Assembly (NCBI GenBank): GCA_041675165.1
Contig: JBAYUI010000021.1
Location: forward strand, 1 to 10,835
DNA length: 10,835 nt
Source of the DNA: CAIKZD01 sp041675165
GTDB taxonomy: Bacteria > Patescibacteriota > Minisyncoccia > Moranbacterales > UBA2206
Reading direction: 5' to 3'
Positions 1 to 6,798 of this stretch are shown here, one piece after another. Numbering within the stretch: position 1 is the stretch's first letter; the number at the start of each line of letters is the position of its first letter. Made by a program: the position numbers and the translations under genes. The notes below the pieces were generated by a model. The model searched no databases and was not told where the DNA came from. It saw only the letters and a program-made list of their open reading frames with translations.

Positions 1-103
1 CATTGAAGTTATCGATCATAACCACTTGATCTCCGCGGTCCATCAATTTTTTAGCGCACGCCGAACCGATGAATCCCGCGCCGCCCGTAATGAATACTTT
101 CAT
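1..103 (-). CDS. NAD-dependent sugar epimerase/dehydratase, N-terminal fragment
   Basis: Only the first 34 codons lie in the window; the gene runs off the left edge. The ATG (complement of 101-103) opens a Rossmann fold with the glycine-rich NAD(P)-binding motif TGGAGFIG (residues 6-13, G7-x-x-G10-x-x-G13) and an acidic residue at the end of the second strand (D31 in VVMIDNFN), which in this family holds the NAD ribose. This is the signature of extended short-chain dehydrogenases such as UDP-glucose 4-epimerase, dTDP-glucose 4,6-dehydratase or UDP-glucuronate decarboxylase. The catalytic Tyr-x-x-x-Lys lies outside the window, so the exact reaction cannot be decided. Nucleotide-sugar synthesis fits the sugar-activating and glycosyltransferase genes elsewhere in the window. 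It is transcribed divergently from the gene at 238. Confidence 0.88.
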   Translation of the reverse strand, partial: MKVFITGGAGFIGSACAKKLMDRGDQVVMIDNFN

Positions 104-124
104 TTTTTTGTTTCGCCTTAACCT

Positions 125-164
125 ATTATACCCTAAGTCTATTAGCATAATGGAATCGTGTCAA
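125..164 (-). promoter_or_regulatory. Candidate promoter of the epimerase gene
   Basis: On the minus strand a perfect TTGACA (complement of 159-164) is followed after 17 bases by TAGACT (complement of 136-141; 4 of 6 matches to TATAAT). Slightly downstream is a perfect TATAAT (complement of 125-130), but it lies 28 bases from the TTGACA and has no good -35 of its own. Either -10 would start transcription a short way upstream of the ATG at 103. The hexamers are seen directly; their use is inferred. Confidence 0.45.
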
Positions 165-184
165 AGCCGTTTTTGCCGCCGCTC

Positions 185-213
185 TTGCTAAAAAAATAGG
201 CCTAGAATATAAT
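185..213 (+). promoter_or_regulatory. Sigma70-type promoter of the beta-domain protein gene
   Basis: TTGCTA at 185-190 (4 of 6 matches to TTGACA), an exact 17-base spacer, and a perfect TATAAT at 208-213. Transcription would start near 220, about 18 bases before the first ATG at 238, giving a very short leader. This is the best plus-strand promoter match in the window. It lies back to back with the candidate promoter of the epimerase gene. Confidence 0.6.
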
Positions 214-237
214 TGTAAGAGTAATAAGTTTAACCAA

Positions 238-765
238 ATGACAAAAAATATGGATCCAAAAACCATGAATCTCGAAGGAAAAATTGCCGGGTATGAAAAA
301 AAGACGCTGGTAATCGCTGCGATCGTAATCATTGCGGCCGGCGCTGTTTTCTATGCCGGCGCTAAATATGAAAAACACAAGCTGAGCGCCCTAGGACTCC
401 TCGTCAATAAATCAGCCAATAAGAAAGCAGCCGTGAATTCCATCAAAGGTATTGTGACCGCCAAAGACGACAAAAGTGTCACCATCAAAATGACTGACGG
501 CACCACTAGAAATATCCAGTTTTCCAACAGCATGACTTTCGGAACAGATGGCGCCGGTAGCGCGGCTGATGTTTTCGTGGGAGAGCTATTAGTGATCGCC
601 GGAGAGAACAATGCCGATGGGATTTTCACACCCACCAATATGCGAGCTTCAAAAAAATCACCTAAAGCTCCGGCGCCTCAAGAAGAAACTGCTCCATCTG
701 CCGAGACTTCCGCTTCCGCGACAAAGACGGTTCCGACAACCGTACCCGCCCCTACGGCCAAATAA
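238..765 (+). CDS. Membrane-anchored small beta-domain protein (DUF5666-like), Pro/Ala/Thr-rich tail
   Basis: A 175-residue protein in three parts. Residues 1-21 are a short charged cytoplasmic start. Residues 22-41 are one hydrophobic helix preceded by two lysines, so the rest should lie outside the membrane. Residues 67-137 form a compact beta-rich domain with alternating strands (GIVTAKDD, SVTIKMTDG, NIQFS, GELLVIAGEN), resembling the small OB-like DUF5666 type. Residues 141-175 are low complexity (Pro, Ala, Ser, Thr, Glu), probably a disordered tail or wall-spanning linker. The family match is by pattern only. Starts at 238, 250 and 265 are all possible and none has a clear Shine-Dalgarno; 238 is chosen because it is the first ATG after the promoter at 185-213. 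The gene ends just before the terminator at 785. No catalytic motif is visible. Confidence 0.75.
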   Translation: MTKNMDPKTMNLEGKIAGYEKKTLVIAAIVIIAAGAVFYAGAKYEKHKLSALGLLVNKSANKKAAVNSIKGIVTAKDDKSVTIKMTDGTTRNIQFSNSMTFGTDGAGSAADVFVGELLVIAGENNADGIFTPTNMRASKKSPKAPAPQEETAPSAETSASATKTVPTTVPAPTAK

Positions 766-784
766 TCAACTCTTGATCAAATTT

Positions 785-814
785 AAAAATCACCCCGATA
801 GCGGGGTGATTTTT
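785..814. terminator. Bidirectional intrinsic terminator between convergent genes
   Basis: A perfect 13-base-pair inverted repeat (785-797 with 802-814) surrounds a 4-base loop ATAG. The core CACCCCG/CGGGGTG is flanked by an A-run on the left and a T-run (810-815) on the right, so it can act as a Rho-independent terminator in both directions. It lies 19 bases past the stop of the plus gene ending at 765 and 34 bases past the stop of the minus gene ending at 849. Confidence 0.9.
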
Positions 815-848
815 TCATCCAAGATCTGATTGAAAAAACTAATCTGCC

Positions 849-2039
849 CTATTTTTCCAAAACACTTTTCAGATAAGTATAATATTTTTCACTGTGGCTA
901 TTCTTGTTGGTATAGTCGCGGATAATTTTTTGGCGCGCGTTCTCCCCCATCGCTTGTCTCAATTTTTCGTCTTCGACCAAGCGGCTGATCCGTTCGATCC
1001 ATTCAGCTTCAGTCGCCGCCAGAAAGCCGTCCTGCCCATCGACAATCGTTTCGGAAAAAGTCTGATTTCGGACGGCCACCGTCGGAATGCCCAACACGCC
1101 CGCTTCAATGAATTTTATCTCTGATTTAGCTTCGCAAAAAGGATTTCCCGCTTCCAGAGGAACAATATTGATATCGCATTTTCGCACATTGGCATAATAT
1201 TCATCGCGAGAAACACGCGGCAATATTTCGATGCGTCCGCTAAATTCATTAAGTTTATTTTCCATATCTAAAGGTCCGGCCAGAACAAGGTTCACATTCC
1301 TATGTTTTTCTAGAATTATTTTGAGGACATCTGTCACTGTAGCAAAATCCTTATTGTGAGAAAAAGTGCCGCTATAATATCCGATCCGGACAGATCCGTC
1401 CTTTTTTTTCGGCCGCGCGATGATATGATCGGCGATTTCCAATTCGCGATCGGAAAGCTTGTTTTTCACCACAAAAACTTTCTTGCTTTTTTCCTCCAGC
1501 TTAGATGCCAGAAAAGAAGTACTGGTGACACAGGTTCTGACATATGGATCATTTAGGATTTCCACGCCCAAGCCGTTTGTATACAGTTTTTTCTCAAGGT
1601 CGTTCATTTGATGGAAAAAATCCATTTTGGTAAGATATTCCGGATCAAAGATCAAATCATCTGCTTCGAAAATAATTTCTTTTTTTCCTTCTTTTATCCG
1701 ACCGATCAACTTCGCGACGGCCGAGGTGAATAAGACCCTCTGGAAGATAAACACTTTGAAATCATCCGCATATTTCGGGAGCCACAAATTGTCTTGAGAA
1801 ACTACGGCACATCTGAATCCATGCGATCCCAACTCCTCCGACTGGTTCAAGGAGCGATAATGCGTGACATCGCCGGAAACTCCTCCTGTTATGAACAGCA
1901 CATCTCCCTGTGCCGGTTTTTTTACGACCAGAAAGAAAAAACCGGACCAACCCGAAAGCACTCGGCGACCGCCGGCAATCAAGCCTTCATGTCTGATAAC
2001 ACCCCTCATTTTCCCGATTTTTGTAAGTATGGATTTCAT
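849..2039 (-). CDS. GT-B (GT4-like) glycosyltransferase, divergent donor-site motif
   Basis: A 396-residue cytosolic or membrane-associated glycosyltransferase with two Rossmann halves. The N-terminal half has the pattern FITGGVSGDVTHYR (residues 49-62) and FEADDLIFD (124-132), typical of acceptor domains in this group. The C-terminal half has IGYYSGTFSHNKDF (219-232), LVLAGPL (251-257), DINIVPL (289-295), KSEIKFIEAG (305-314) and GIPTVAV (317-323), which form the sugar-nucleotide site. Aligning the last Glu (E312) with the second Glu of the EX7E motif puts Ala304 where the first Glu is expected; the nearest Glu, E303, is one residue off. The ATG at 2039 is preferred. An in-frame TTG at 2072 would add 11 residues but lies inside a hairpin. 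Neither start has a good Shine-Dalgarno; an AAGAG sits only 2 bases before the ATG. It is the second gene after the DUF4012 gene, 47 bases downstream. Donor and acceptor are unknown. Confidence 0.8.
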   Translation of the reverse strand: MKSILTKIGKMRGVIRHEGLIAGGRRVLSGWSGFFFLVVKKPAQGDVLFITGGVSGDVTHYRSLNQSEELGSHGFRCAVVSQDNLWLPKYADDFKVFIFQRVLFTSAVAKLIGRIKEGKKEIIFEADDLIFDPEYLTKMDFFHQMNDLEKKLYTNGLGVEILNDPYVRTCVTSTSFLASKLEEKSKKVFVVKNKLSDRELEIADHIIARPKKKDGSVRIGYYSGTFSHNKDFATVTDVLKIILEKHRNVNLVLAGPLDMENKLNEFSGRIEILPRVSRDEYYANVRKCDINIVPLEAGNPFCEAKSEIKFIEAGVLGIPTVAVRNQTFSETIVDGQDGFLAATEAEWIERISRLVEDEKLRQAMGENARQKIIRDYTNKNSHSEKYYTYLKSVLEK

Positions 2040-2053
2040 AACTCTTGATCGTG

Positions 2054-2080
2054 TATGCGTATTGTCTCGCAATGCGCATA
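2054..2080. other. Intercistronic hairpin between the DUF4012 and glycosyltransferase genes
   Basis: An 11-base inverted repeat with one mismatch (2054-2064 with 2070-2080, loop 2065-2069), starting about 6 bases after the DUF4012 stop codon in the direction of transcription. In minus-strand RNA the single mismatch is C-A; in plus-strand RNA it would be a G-U wobble. No T-run follows on either strand, so it is not a standard intrinsic terminator. It could limit read-through, mark an RNA processing point or protect the upstream message. It overlaps the possible TTG start at 2072. Confidence 0.6.
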
Positions 2081-2086
2081 TGATGA

Positions 2087-3508
2087 CTATTGGAATTCAA
2101 ATTTCAAGTCATTGTTCAAGGTCTGTTCTTGATGATATTCCTTTCCATCTTTCATTTTCAGATTGACCGCTATCGGCACATTCTCTACGCCGGATTGCTT
2201 CTGGATGAGTAAACGATAATTGGAAACATCAAAGTTCTCCGGCAACTGATAGACAATAGACGCATCCGTCTCATCACCGATCAAAACGTGACACATAAAG
2301 CCGAAATAGGTCTTGCCAAACTCATCGCCGGCAGTGATCTTACTGACCATATGATTGCTTACGAAAGTCGAACCGAGCGGCGCATAGACCCGCAGATAGG
2401 AATGGTAGTCACTGGTGCGCCAATCGCCGCGCGGGGCCGTGTTCTTATATCTAATGTTGAGCGTCACCGTCGGACGATCAGTGGTCATATCGATGTTATA
2501 GACAACTTCACGTTTCATATAATAGTCGGTCTTGAGCGCGCCCATATTGGCATCCACCATCATCAAGTAATCTGAATTCCAGTCTTGACTGACTTTTCCA
2601 TCCCAATGGACACTTTCCGCGGCTGCTTGCAACCCGCTATCTTTGAAATTGACCATAATATTGCGATTTTGGAATTCTTTGTGCGCCAGATCCGCTATTT
2701 TAGAGATGTTTCCCAGACTGAAAAGCTTGCTGATCAATATCGGTGCCAGATCTTTCATAATATTTTTCCGATTTTGCGTATCCACTCCCGGATTGTCCAA
2801 ATAATATTTTTCCACGTATTCTTCCAGCTTGAGAGCGCCATCCGTGCCTGAAAAAGTAATGTTATATCCGGGAACAGTCACGGGTCCCGTGAGGTTGAGC
2901 ACGTCATTGAAAACGTCCGTATTCACGGCGATCACGCCGTCGAAATCAGAGGCTCGTCCGGACAAGCGGTAGAAATATTTGGCTTTTTCCACATTGGTCG
3001 GAAAATCAGGTGAGAAATTAGAGTCGCGGAATTTCCAACTCTTGAGACCGAGCATCCGTACGATCGGATATGGCGGCGTGACTTTGGCAGTTATCCTTTG
3101 ATCGAGCAGATTGGCATCCTCCACGAAAGTGGATTCCACGTTTCCATTTTTGACCTTGATCACCGCGTATTGGCCTAAAAAACCTCCTCCCGGCCGGAGT
3201 TCCATATTGTTCTGCAACATAACCATAAAAGTCCTGGTTTGATTGTCATTTTTTGTGAAAGCTTGCACCAAAGTGTTCATCACATCCAATTCTTTTTTTT
3301 CATCGGCGGGAATCGGCAAGAAATTGGACAGCTTGTTGAGCGCCGCCAAAGATTTTATCCCAATAACACTCTTGTTGGAACGGGCGAAATTGAACAGGAA
3401 AATCCCGCCGCCGACAACAATCAGCACAATAGCTGTAATGATTATTTTTTTCTTGCTCCAATCCTTGACCGATCCGATAAAAAAATCTTTCATCTTCGAG
3501 ATACCCAT
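2087..3508 (-). CDS. DUF4012 domain protein, membrane-anchored and extracytoplasmic
   Basis: A 473-residue protein with a Lys-rich cytoplasmic start, one hydrophobic helix at about residues 21-40, then a large domain expected outside the membrane. The DUF4012 hallmarks are plain: NNMELRPGGGFLGQY (100-114), SNFSPDFP (163-170), FDGVIAVN (189-196) and LTGPV (206-210). The C-terminal part is beta-rich and contains YLRVYAPLGS and YRLLIQKQSGVENVP, also usual in this family. The biochemical role of DUF4012 is not established to my knowledge; members are often found among polysaccharide genes, and that is the context here. The first gene of a leftward pair, it precedes a glycosyltransferase. The start at 3508 is the first ATG; a second ATG at 3493 is possible and neither has a strong Shine-Dalgarno. 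Confidence 0.88.
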   Translation of the reverse strand: MGISKMKDFFIGSVKDWSKKKIIITAIVLIVVGGGIFLFNFARSNKSVIGIKSLAALNKLSNFLPIPADEKKELDVMNTLVQAFTKNDNQTRTFMVMLQNNMELRPGGGFLGQYAVIKVKNGNVESTFVEDANLLDQRITAKVTPPYPIVRMLGLKSWKFRDSNFSPDFPTNVEKAKYFYRLSGRASDFDGVIAVNTDVFNDVLNLTGPVTVPGYNITFSGTDGALKLEEYVEKYYLDNPGVDTQNRKNIMKDLAPILISKLFSLGNISKIADLAHKEFQNRNIMVNFKDSGLQAAAESVHWDGKVSQDWNSDYLMMVDANMGALKTDYYMKREVVYNIDMTTDRPTVTLNIRYKNTAPRGDWRTSDYHSYLRVYAPLGSTFVSNHMVSKITAGDEFGKTYFGFMCHVLIGDETDASIVYQLPENFDVSNYRLLIQKQSGVENVPIAVNLKMKDGKEYHQEQTLNNDLKFEFQ

Positions 3509-3635
3509 AAAAAATATTTGAGCAAGAAAAAATCGCTATAAAAAAGCTAGATTCCCCGCGCAGACGCGTTTATTTTACACTTTTATATTTTAGATTAAAA
3601 AACGGATATTGGCAAAGGGACATTTTAGGACTATA
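3509..3635. promoter_or_regulatory. AT-rich divergent region holding promoters for both flanking genes
   Basis: About 127 bases lie between the DUF4012 start (minus) and the GT-C start (plus), so promoters for both directions must lie here or within the genes. On the plus strand, TTTACA at 3574-3579, a 16-base spacer and TAAAAA at 3596-3601 give a weak candidate; TATATT at 3584-3589 lacks a -35. On the minus strand several TATA-like hexamers occur (complement of 3582-3587, for example), but none pairs with a convincing -35. No operator-like repeat was seen. Confidence 0.35.
3627..3630 (+). promoter_or_regulatory. Ribosome binding site deciding the GT-C start
   Basis: AGGA followed by 5 bases and ATG at 3636. 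This favours the ATG at 3636 over an upstream in-frame TTG at 3609 and over later ATGs at 3645 and 3663, which lack such a sequence at the usual distance. Confidence 0.5.
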
Positions 3636-5444
3636 ATGACTGTAATGAAAAAGCTGAACATTATGAAAAAAATAGACAATATAACCCCATTTTCCCTCTT
3701 TGGAATTATACTGATCGTTTTTGGTTGGCTGGCGTTTTTTTTGGCTGTCACAGGACTGTTCCGAAGCTGGATCGTCATTTCTTCAGCTGTGATCCTTGCT
3801 GCGGCTTTTGCCTATTACGTCTTTACGCTCCGGCGCAAAAAATTCCACCTCAGTCAAGATTTTTCGCTGGCCATAATTTTTTCATTCGTAACGATTATCA
3901 TTTTTTCCTATTTTACCGTGCCGACCATCTTCACCGGCCGCGATCAAGGGTCCCTGTCCGGAGCCGCCATCAGCTTGGTCCAAAATCATAGCTTGAGATC
4001 CAGCTTCCCAGCTGAATATCAATTTTTCAAAATTTATGGCGCGGGTGCCGCTCTCAATTTCCCCGGCTTCTATTACACCGAGGAAGGCGCTTTAGTCTCT
4101 CAATTCCCGCTGGGCTATACCGCTTGGTTGGCGGCTTTCTACGCCATTTTCGGACTCTCCGGCCTTACGATTGCCAACGCTTTTTCTTTTTTTCTCTTTT
4201 CGATCTCTTTCTATGCCGTGGCCAAAAACTATCTCGAATCAAAATCAGCCCTCGTTACCTTGGCTCTGGTTTTCAGTTCTTTTGTTTTTTCTTGGTTTTT
4301 CAAATTCACCTTGAGCGAGAATCTGGCCTTGGCCTTGCTCTGGTTCGGACTTGCGCAGTTCCTTCTTTTCTGGAAAGAAGAAAGCCGTCTGAATTTTTTC
4401 GGTTTCCTGCTTTCTTTCGGTTTTCTCCTGTTTGTCAGGATTGAAGCCATCGCCTTTCTGGCTATCGCCCTTTTCCTAATTTTCTTAAAATACGAGAAAA
4501 AAATACCCGCGATCAAAAAATTGTTTTTCCGGCGGGAAATTTTGGCGATCATAACCTTGGTCATAATCGCTTTTTTCGCCAGTCTTTATGTCAATAGCGC
4601 CTTCTATACCACCCTCGCTAAAGGTTTTCTCAATTCCTTCAATTTCTACAAAGCCGACCCGACTGAGACAGCTCCCTATCCGCTGGCTGGCACCTTCTAT
4701 CTTTTGTGCGTTTTTGCCGCCTACGCCGTTCTGACCTATGTCATCCTAGCTCTGATTGCGTTTTTCTATTTCCTGAAGAAAAAAGATTTTAAAAAACTTC
4801 TCCCTTATTTCATTCTCTTGCCGGTTTTTTTCTATCTAATAAACCCTAGCATCTCACTGGATCATCCGTGGATGCTCCGCCGATATGTCTTCGCGCTCAT
4901 TCCTTTGTGCATCCTTTACTCCGCTATTTTTCTGACGCATCTTCTGAAAAAAGATCAGTTTTTTTACATTTTTGCTTTTTTTCTCTTCCTCACTAATATG
5001 ATGATTTTTTTTCCTTTTCTCGGCGTGCGGGAAAATCCGACCCTTTTGGCCCAGATAGAAAAATTGAGCCTGAACTTCCAAGACAACGATCTGATCTTGG
5101 TGGATCGGAACGCTACGGGAAACCCTTGGGCGATGATGACGGGACCGATGAACTTGATCTTCAAAAAACAAGCGGTTTATTTTTTCAATCCGGCCGATCT
5201 GAAAAAAATAGACCTGTCACAATTCGAAAAAGTCTATCTCATAATTCCCGATGACAGTTTGGCTTTCTACCGAGAAAATGGGTTCTTGAATAATTTTATA
5301 ACCATTAAGAATTATTCCTTGGAAAATTTCAGCCTGAATGAAACAGATCAGCCCAGAAAAGAACGTTACGCCAATCCCGTCCTTATTCCGCCCTATTTCA
5401 AAAACTACATCTATGGTAGTATCTACATGTTAAAACAAGACTAA
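3636..5444 (+). CDS. Polytopic GT-C glycosyltransferase (GT39/GT83-like)
   Basis: A 602-residue integral membrane protein with roughly 12 hydrophobic segments up to about residue 461, followed by a soluble C-terminal domain of about 140 residues that should face outward. After the third helix lies an acidic loop motif TGRDQGS (about residues 100-106), where GT-C enzymes carry their catalytic Asp/Glu in the first large external loop. Then come SQFPLGYTAW (155-164) and DHPWMLRRYV (409-418), patterns seen in protein O-mannosyltransferase/ArnT-type proteins. Family members move a sugar from a polyprenyl-phosphate carrier to a lipid, glycan or protein outside the membrane; the acceptor here is unknown. 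The length fits the family. The start at 3636 has an AGGA at 5-base spacing. It is the first gene of a three-gene rightward cassette; the next gene starts 13 bases after its stop. A general O-antigen ligase is a less likely alternative. Confidence 0.8.
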   Translation: MTVMKKLNIMKKIDNITPFSLFGIILIVFGWLAFFLAVTGLFRSWIVISSAVILAAAFAYYVFTLRRKKFHLSQDFSLAIIFSFVTIIIFSYFTVPTIFTGRDQGSLSGAAISLVQNHSLRSSFPAEYQFFKIYGAGAALNFPGFYYTEEGALVSQFPLGYTAWLAAFYAIFGLSGLTIANAFSFFLFSISFYAVAKNYLESKSALVTLALVFSSFVFSWFFKFTLSENLALALLWFGLAQFLLFWKEESRLNFFGFLLSFGFLLFVRIEAIAFLAIALFLIFLKYEKKIPAIKKLFFRREILAIITLVIIAFFASLYVNSAFYTTLAKGFLNSFNFYKADPTETAPYPLAGTFYLLCVFAAYAVLTYVILALIAFFYFLKKKDFKKLLPYFILLPVFFYLINPSISLDHPWMLRRYVFALIPLCILYSAIFLTHLLKKDQFFYIFAFFLFLTNMMIFFPFLGVRENPTLLAQIEKLSLNFQDNDLILVDRNATGNPWAMMTGPMNLIFKKQAVYFFNPADLKKIDLSQFEKVYLIIPDDSLAFYRENGFLNNFITIKNYSLENFSLNETDQPRKERYANPVLIPPYFKNYIYGSIYMLKQD

Positions 5445-5457
5445 GCCAGCCGCCCCT

Positions 5458-6798
5458 ATGTTCGATCTGACCGAAGAAATCCAACTTGAGCCAGAAGACA
5501 GAAGATTATACAGGAAGCTCCAAGTTTCTCTCTATCTGTTCGCGTTCATTTTAGCACTCTATCTGAGCTATCTCATCATCTTTCCTCACAAATATTTTTC
5601 TTTTTCCTTCCTCAATCCGGCCAGTAGCCAGAACAACATTTCTATTACTCACTTCACGGATGAAGCTGCCCCGCAGAACGGGAAAATCACCGGCGGCAAT
5701 GAATTATATTTCGATACCGACATAAGCGGCGATTTTTCCAAAGCTCTCATCACCTTGAACCTGAACGGCGCTTCGGAAAAACCGTCAGCCGCCTCAATTG
5801 CCGTCAGAAGGTCCTATCAGGCTTTTATGTACAACCTCGGCGATCCGATCGGATGGCGCAATGGTTCTCTTCTCAAATATAACGGCACCTATTATATCAT
5901 TTCTGATTCCGATCTGCGAAAATTTTCCACTGCCAATATCCCCGTGACATTAGGCTATAGCGAAAAAAGTTTTCGCGAAGTTTCAGCCGAAGAATTGACA
6001 TACAACCCGCTCGGCGCGGATATCGCCGCCGCGGATTCTTATCCCAACGGCGCCCTTTTCAGAATCGCAGATAATTATTATATTATGAACGGCCAGAGAC
6101 TTGAAAAATTCGTGAGCGACCAAGCCTATCTGTCGAAATACGATCCATCAGCGGCCCTGATGAAAGATACAAGTTTTCTCAATGATCATCCCATCTCTGA
6201 TGACCTAGTCGGTTTTTCGGATGGCACACTGATCGCCAATGGCGGATCCGTCTTCATCGTCAGCAATGGCAAGCTCCTGCCTGTAGACAATGTTCAGACT
6301 TTTGCCGGCAAAGGCTACAATTGGAACGACGTCCTGAATGTGGGAGAAGATGAGATTGCCATCTATCAGAAAGATAAATTGTTCAACATTAAAAGTCCGC
6401 ATCCAAATGGCACCATCTTCAAAACCTCTGAAGATTCGAAATATTATATCGTGGAAAATGGGAAGAAACATCTCTTGCCGAGCGAGGGCATTGCAGCTTC
6501 TTGGCTCAAAAAAGAACCCATAATGGTTTCCGAAAAAGCGCTGGAAATCTACGCCCGCTGCACTTTCAAGAAAAATCTTTGGAACACTTCCAATTATTCC
6601 TGTGAAATCCCCCTCGACAAGTTTTCCGATCTGATCGGCTTCAACTATGAATTCAGCCTGGCGAGCGATACCGATATCCGGATGGACTCCCTGAGCGTCG
6701 ATTACAAGAAAAACGTCAACAAGAAAAACTTCAAATCTTTCGCGATCGGTCTGTATAATTCTATCTTAGGAACCTATGCGCCTACCCAGCCCAACTAA
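5458..6798 (+). CDS. Single-pass exported protein with four tandem beta repeats
   Basis: A 446-residue protein of unknown function. Residues 1-21 are charged and cytoplasmic (RRLYRK at 15-20), residues 22-42 form one membrane helix, and the rest should be extracytoplasmic. The middle holds four repeats of about 50-60 residues with the core G-[ST/A]-L/I ... YYI-x-x-(N)G-x-x-L: GSLLKYNGTYYI (136-147), GALFRIADNYYI (198-209), GTLIANGGSVFIVSNGK (256-272) and GTIFKTSEDSKYYIVENGK (318-336). Each is followed by a less conserved segment. Beta-rich flanks occur at 58-120 and 383-418, the latter with FEFS-type strands such as YEFSLASDTDIRM. Two cysteines, C368 and C382, could form a disulfide. Such repeats recall sugar-binding or propeller-like surface modules, but I do not recognise a named family. 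It lies between a GT-C enzyme and a small membrane protein. No Shine-Dalgarno is visible before the ATG. Confidence 0.75.
   Translation: MFDLTEEIQLEPEDRRLYRKLQVSLYLFAFILALYLSYLIIFPHKYFSFSFLNPASSQNNISITHFTDEAAPQNGKITGGNELYFDTDISGDFSKALITLNLNGASEKPSAASIAVRRSYQAFMYNLGDPIGWRNGSLLKYNGTYYIISDSDLRKFSTANIPVTLGYSEKSFREVSAEELTYNPLGADIAAADSYPNGALFRIADNYYIMNGQRLEKFVSDQAYLSKYDPSAALMKDTSFLNDHPISDDLVGFSDGTLIANGGSVFIVSNGKLLPVDNVQTFAGKGYNWNDVLNVGEDEIAIYQKDKLFNIKSPHPNGTIFKTSEDSKYYIVENGKKHLLPSEGIAASWLKKEPIMVSEKALEIYARCTFKKNLWNTSNYSCEIPLDKFSDLIGFNYEFSLASDTDIRMDSLSVDYKKNVNKKNFKSFAIGLYNSILGTYAPTQPN
6768..6771 (+). promoter_or_regulatory. Ribosome binding site inside the preceding gene
   Basis: AGGA lies 4 bases before the ATG at 6776, within the last codons of the repeat-protein gene. 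It supports the overlapping start of the four-helix protein and suggests translational coupling. Confidence 0.55.

Noticed and set aside
2040..2072. An 11-codon N-terminal extension of the GT-B gene starting at TTG
   Set aside because: The TTG lies inside a stable hairpin and the extension (rich in Arg and Thr) does not resemble the family's N-terminus; the ATG at 2039 is simpler.
3554..3567. A CGCG-CAGA-CGCG mini-palindrome in the divergent region
   Set aside because: Only four pairs from a self-complementary tetranucleotide; too short to support an operator or hairpin.
4970..5015. Long T-rich runs that could look like low-complexity or regulatory DNA
   Set aside because: They encode Phe-rich membrane helices of the GT-C protein in an unbroken frame.
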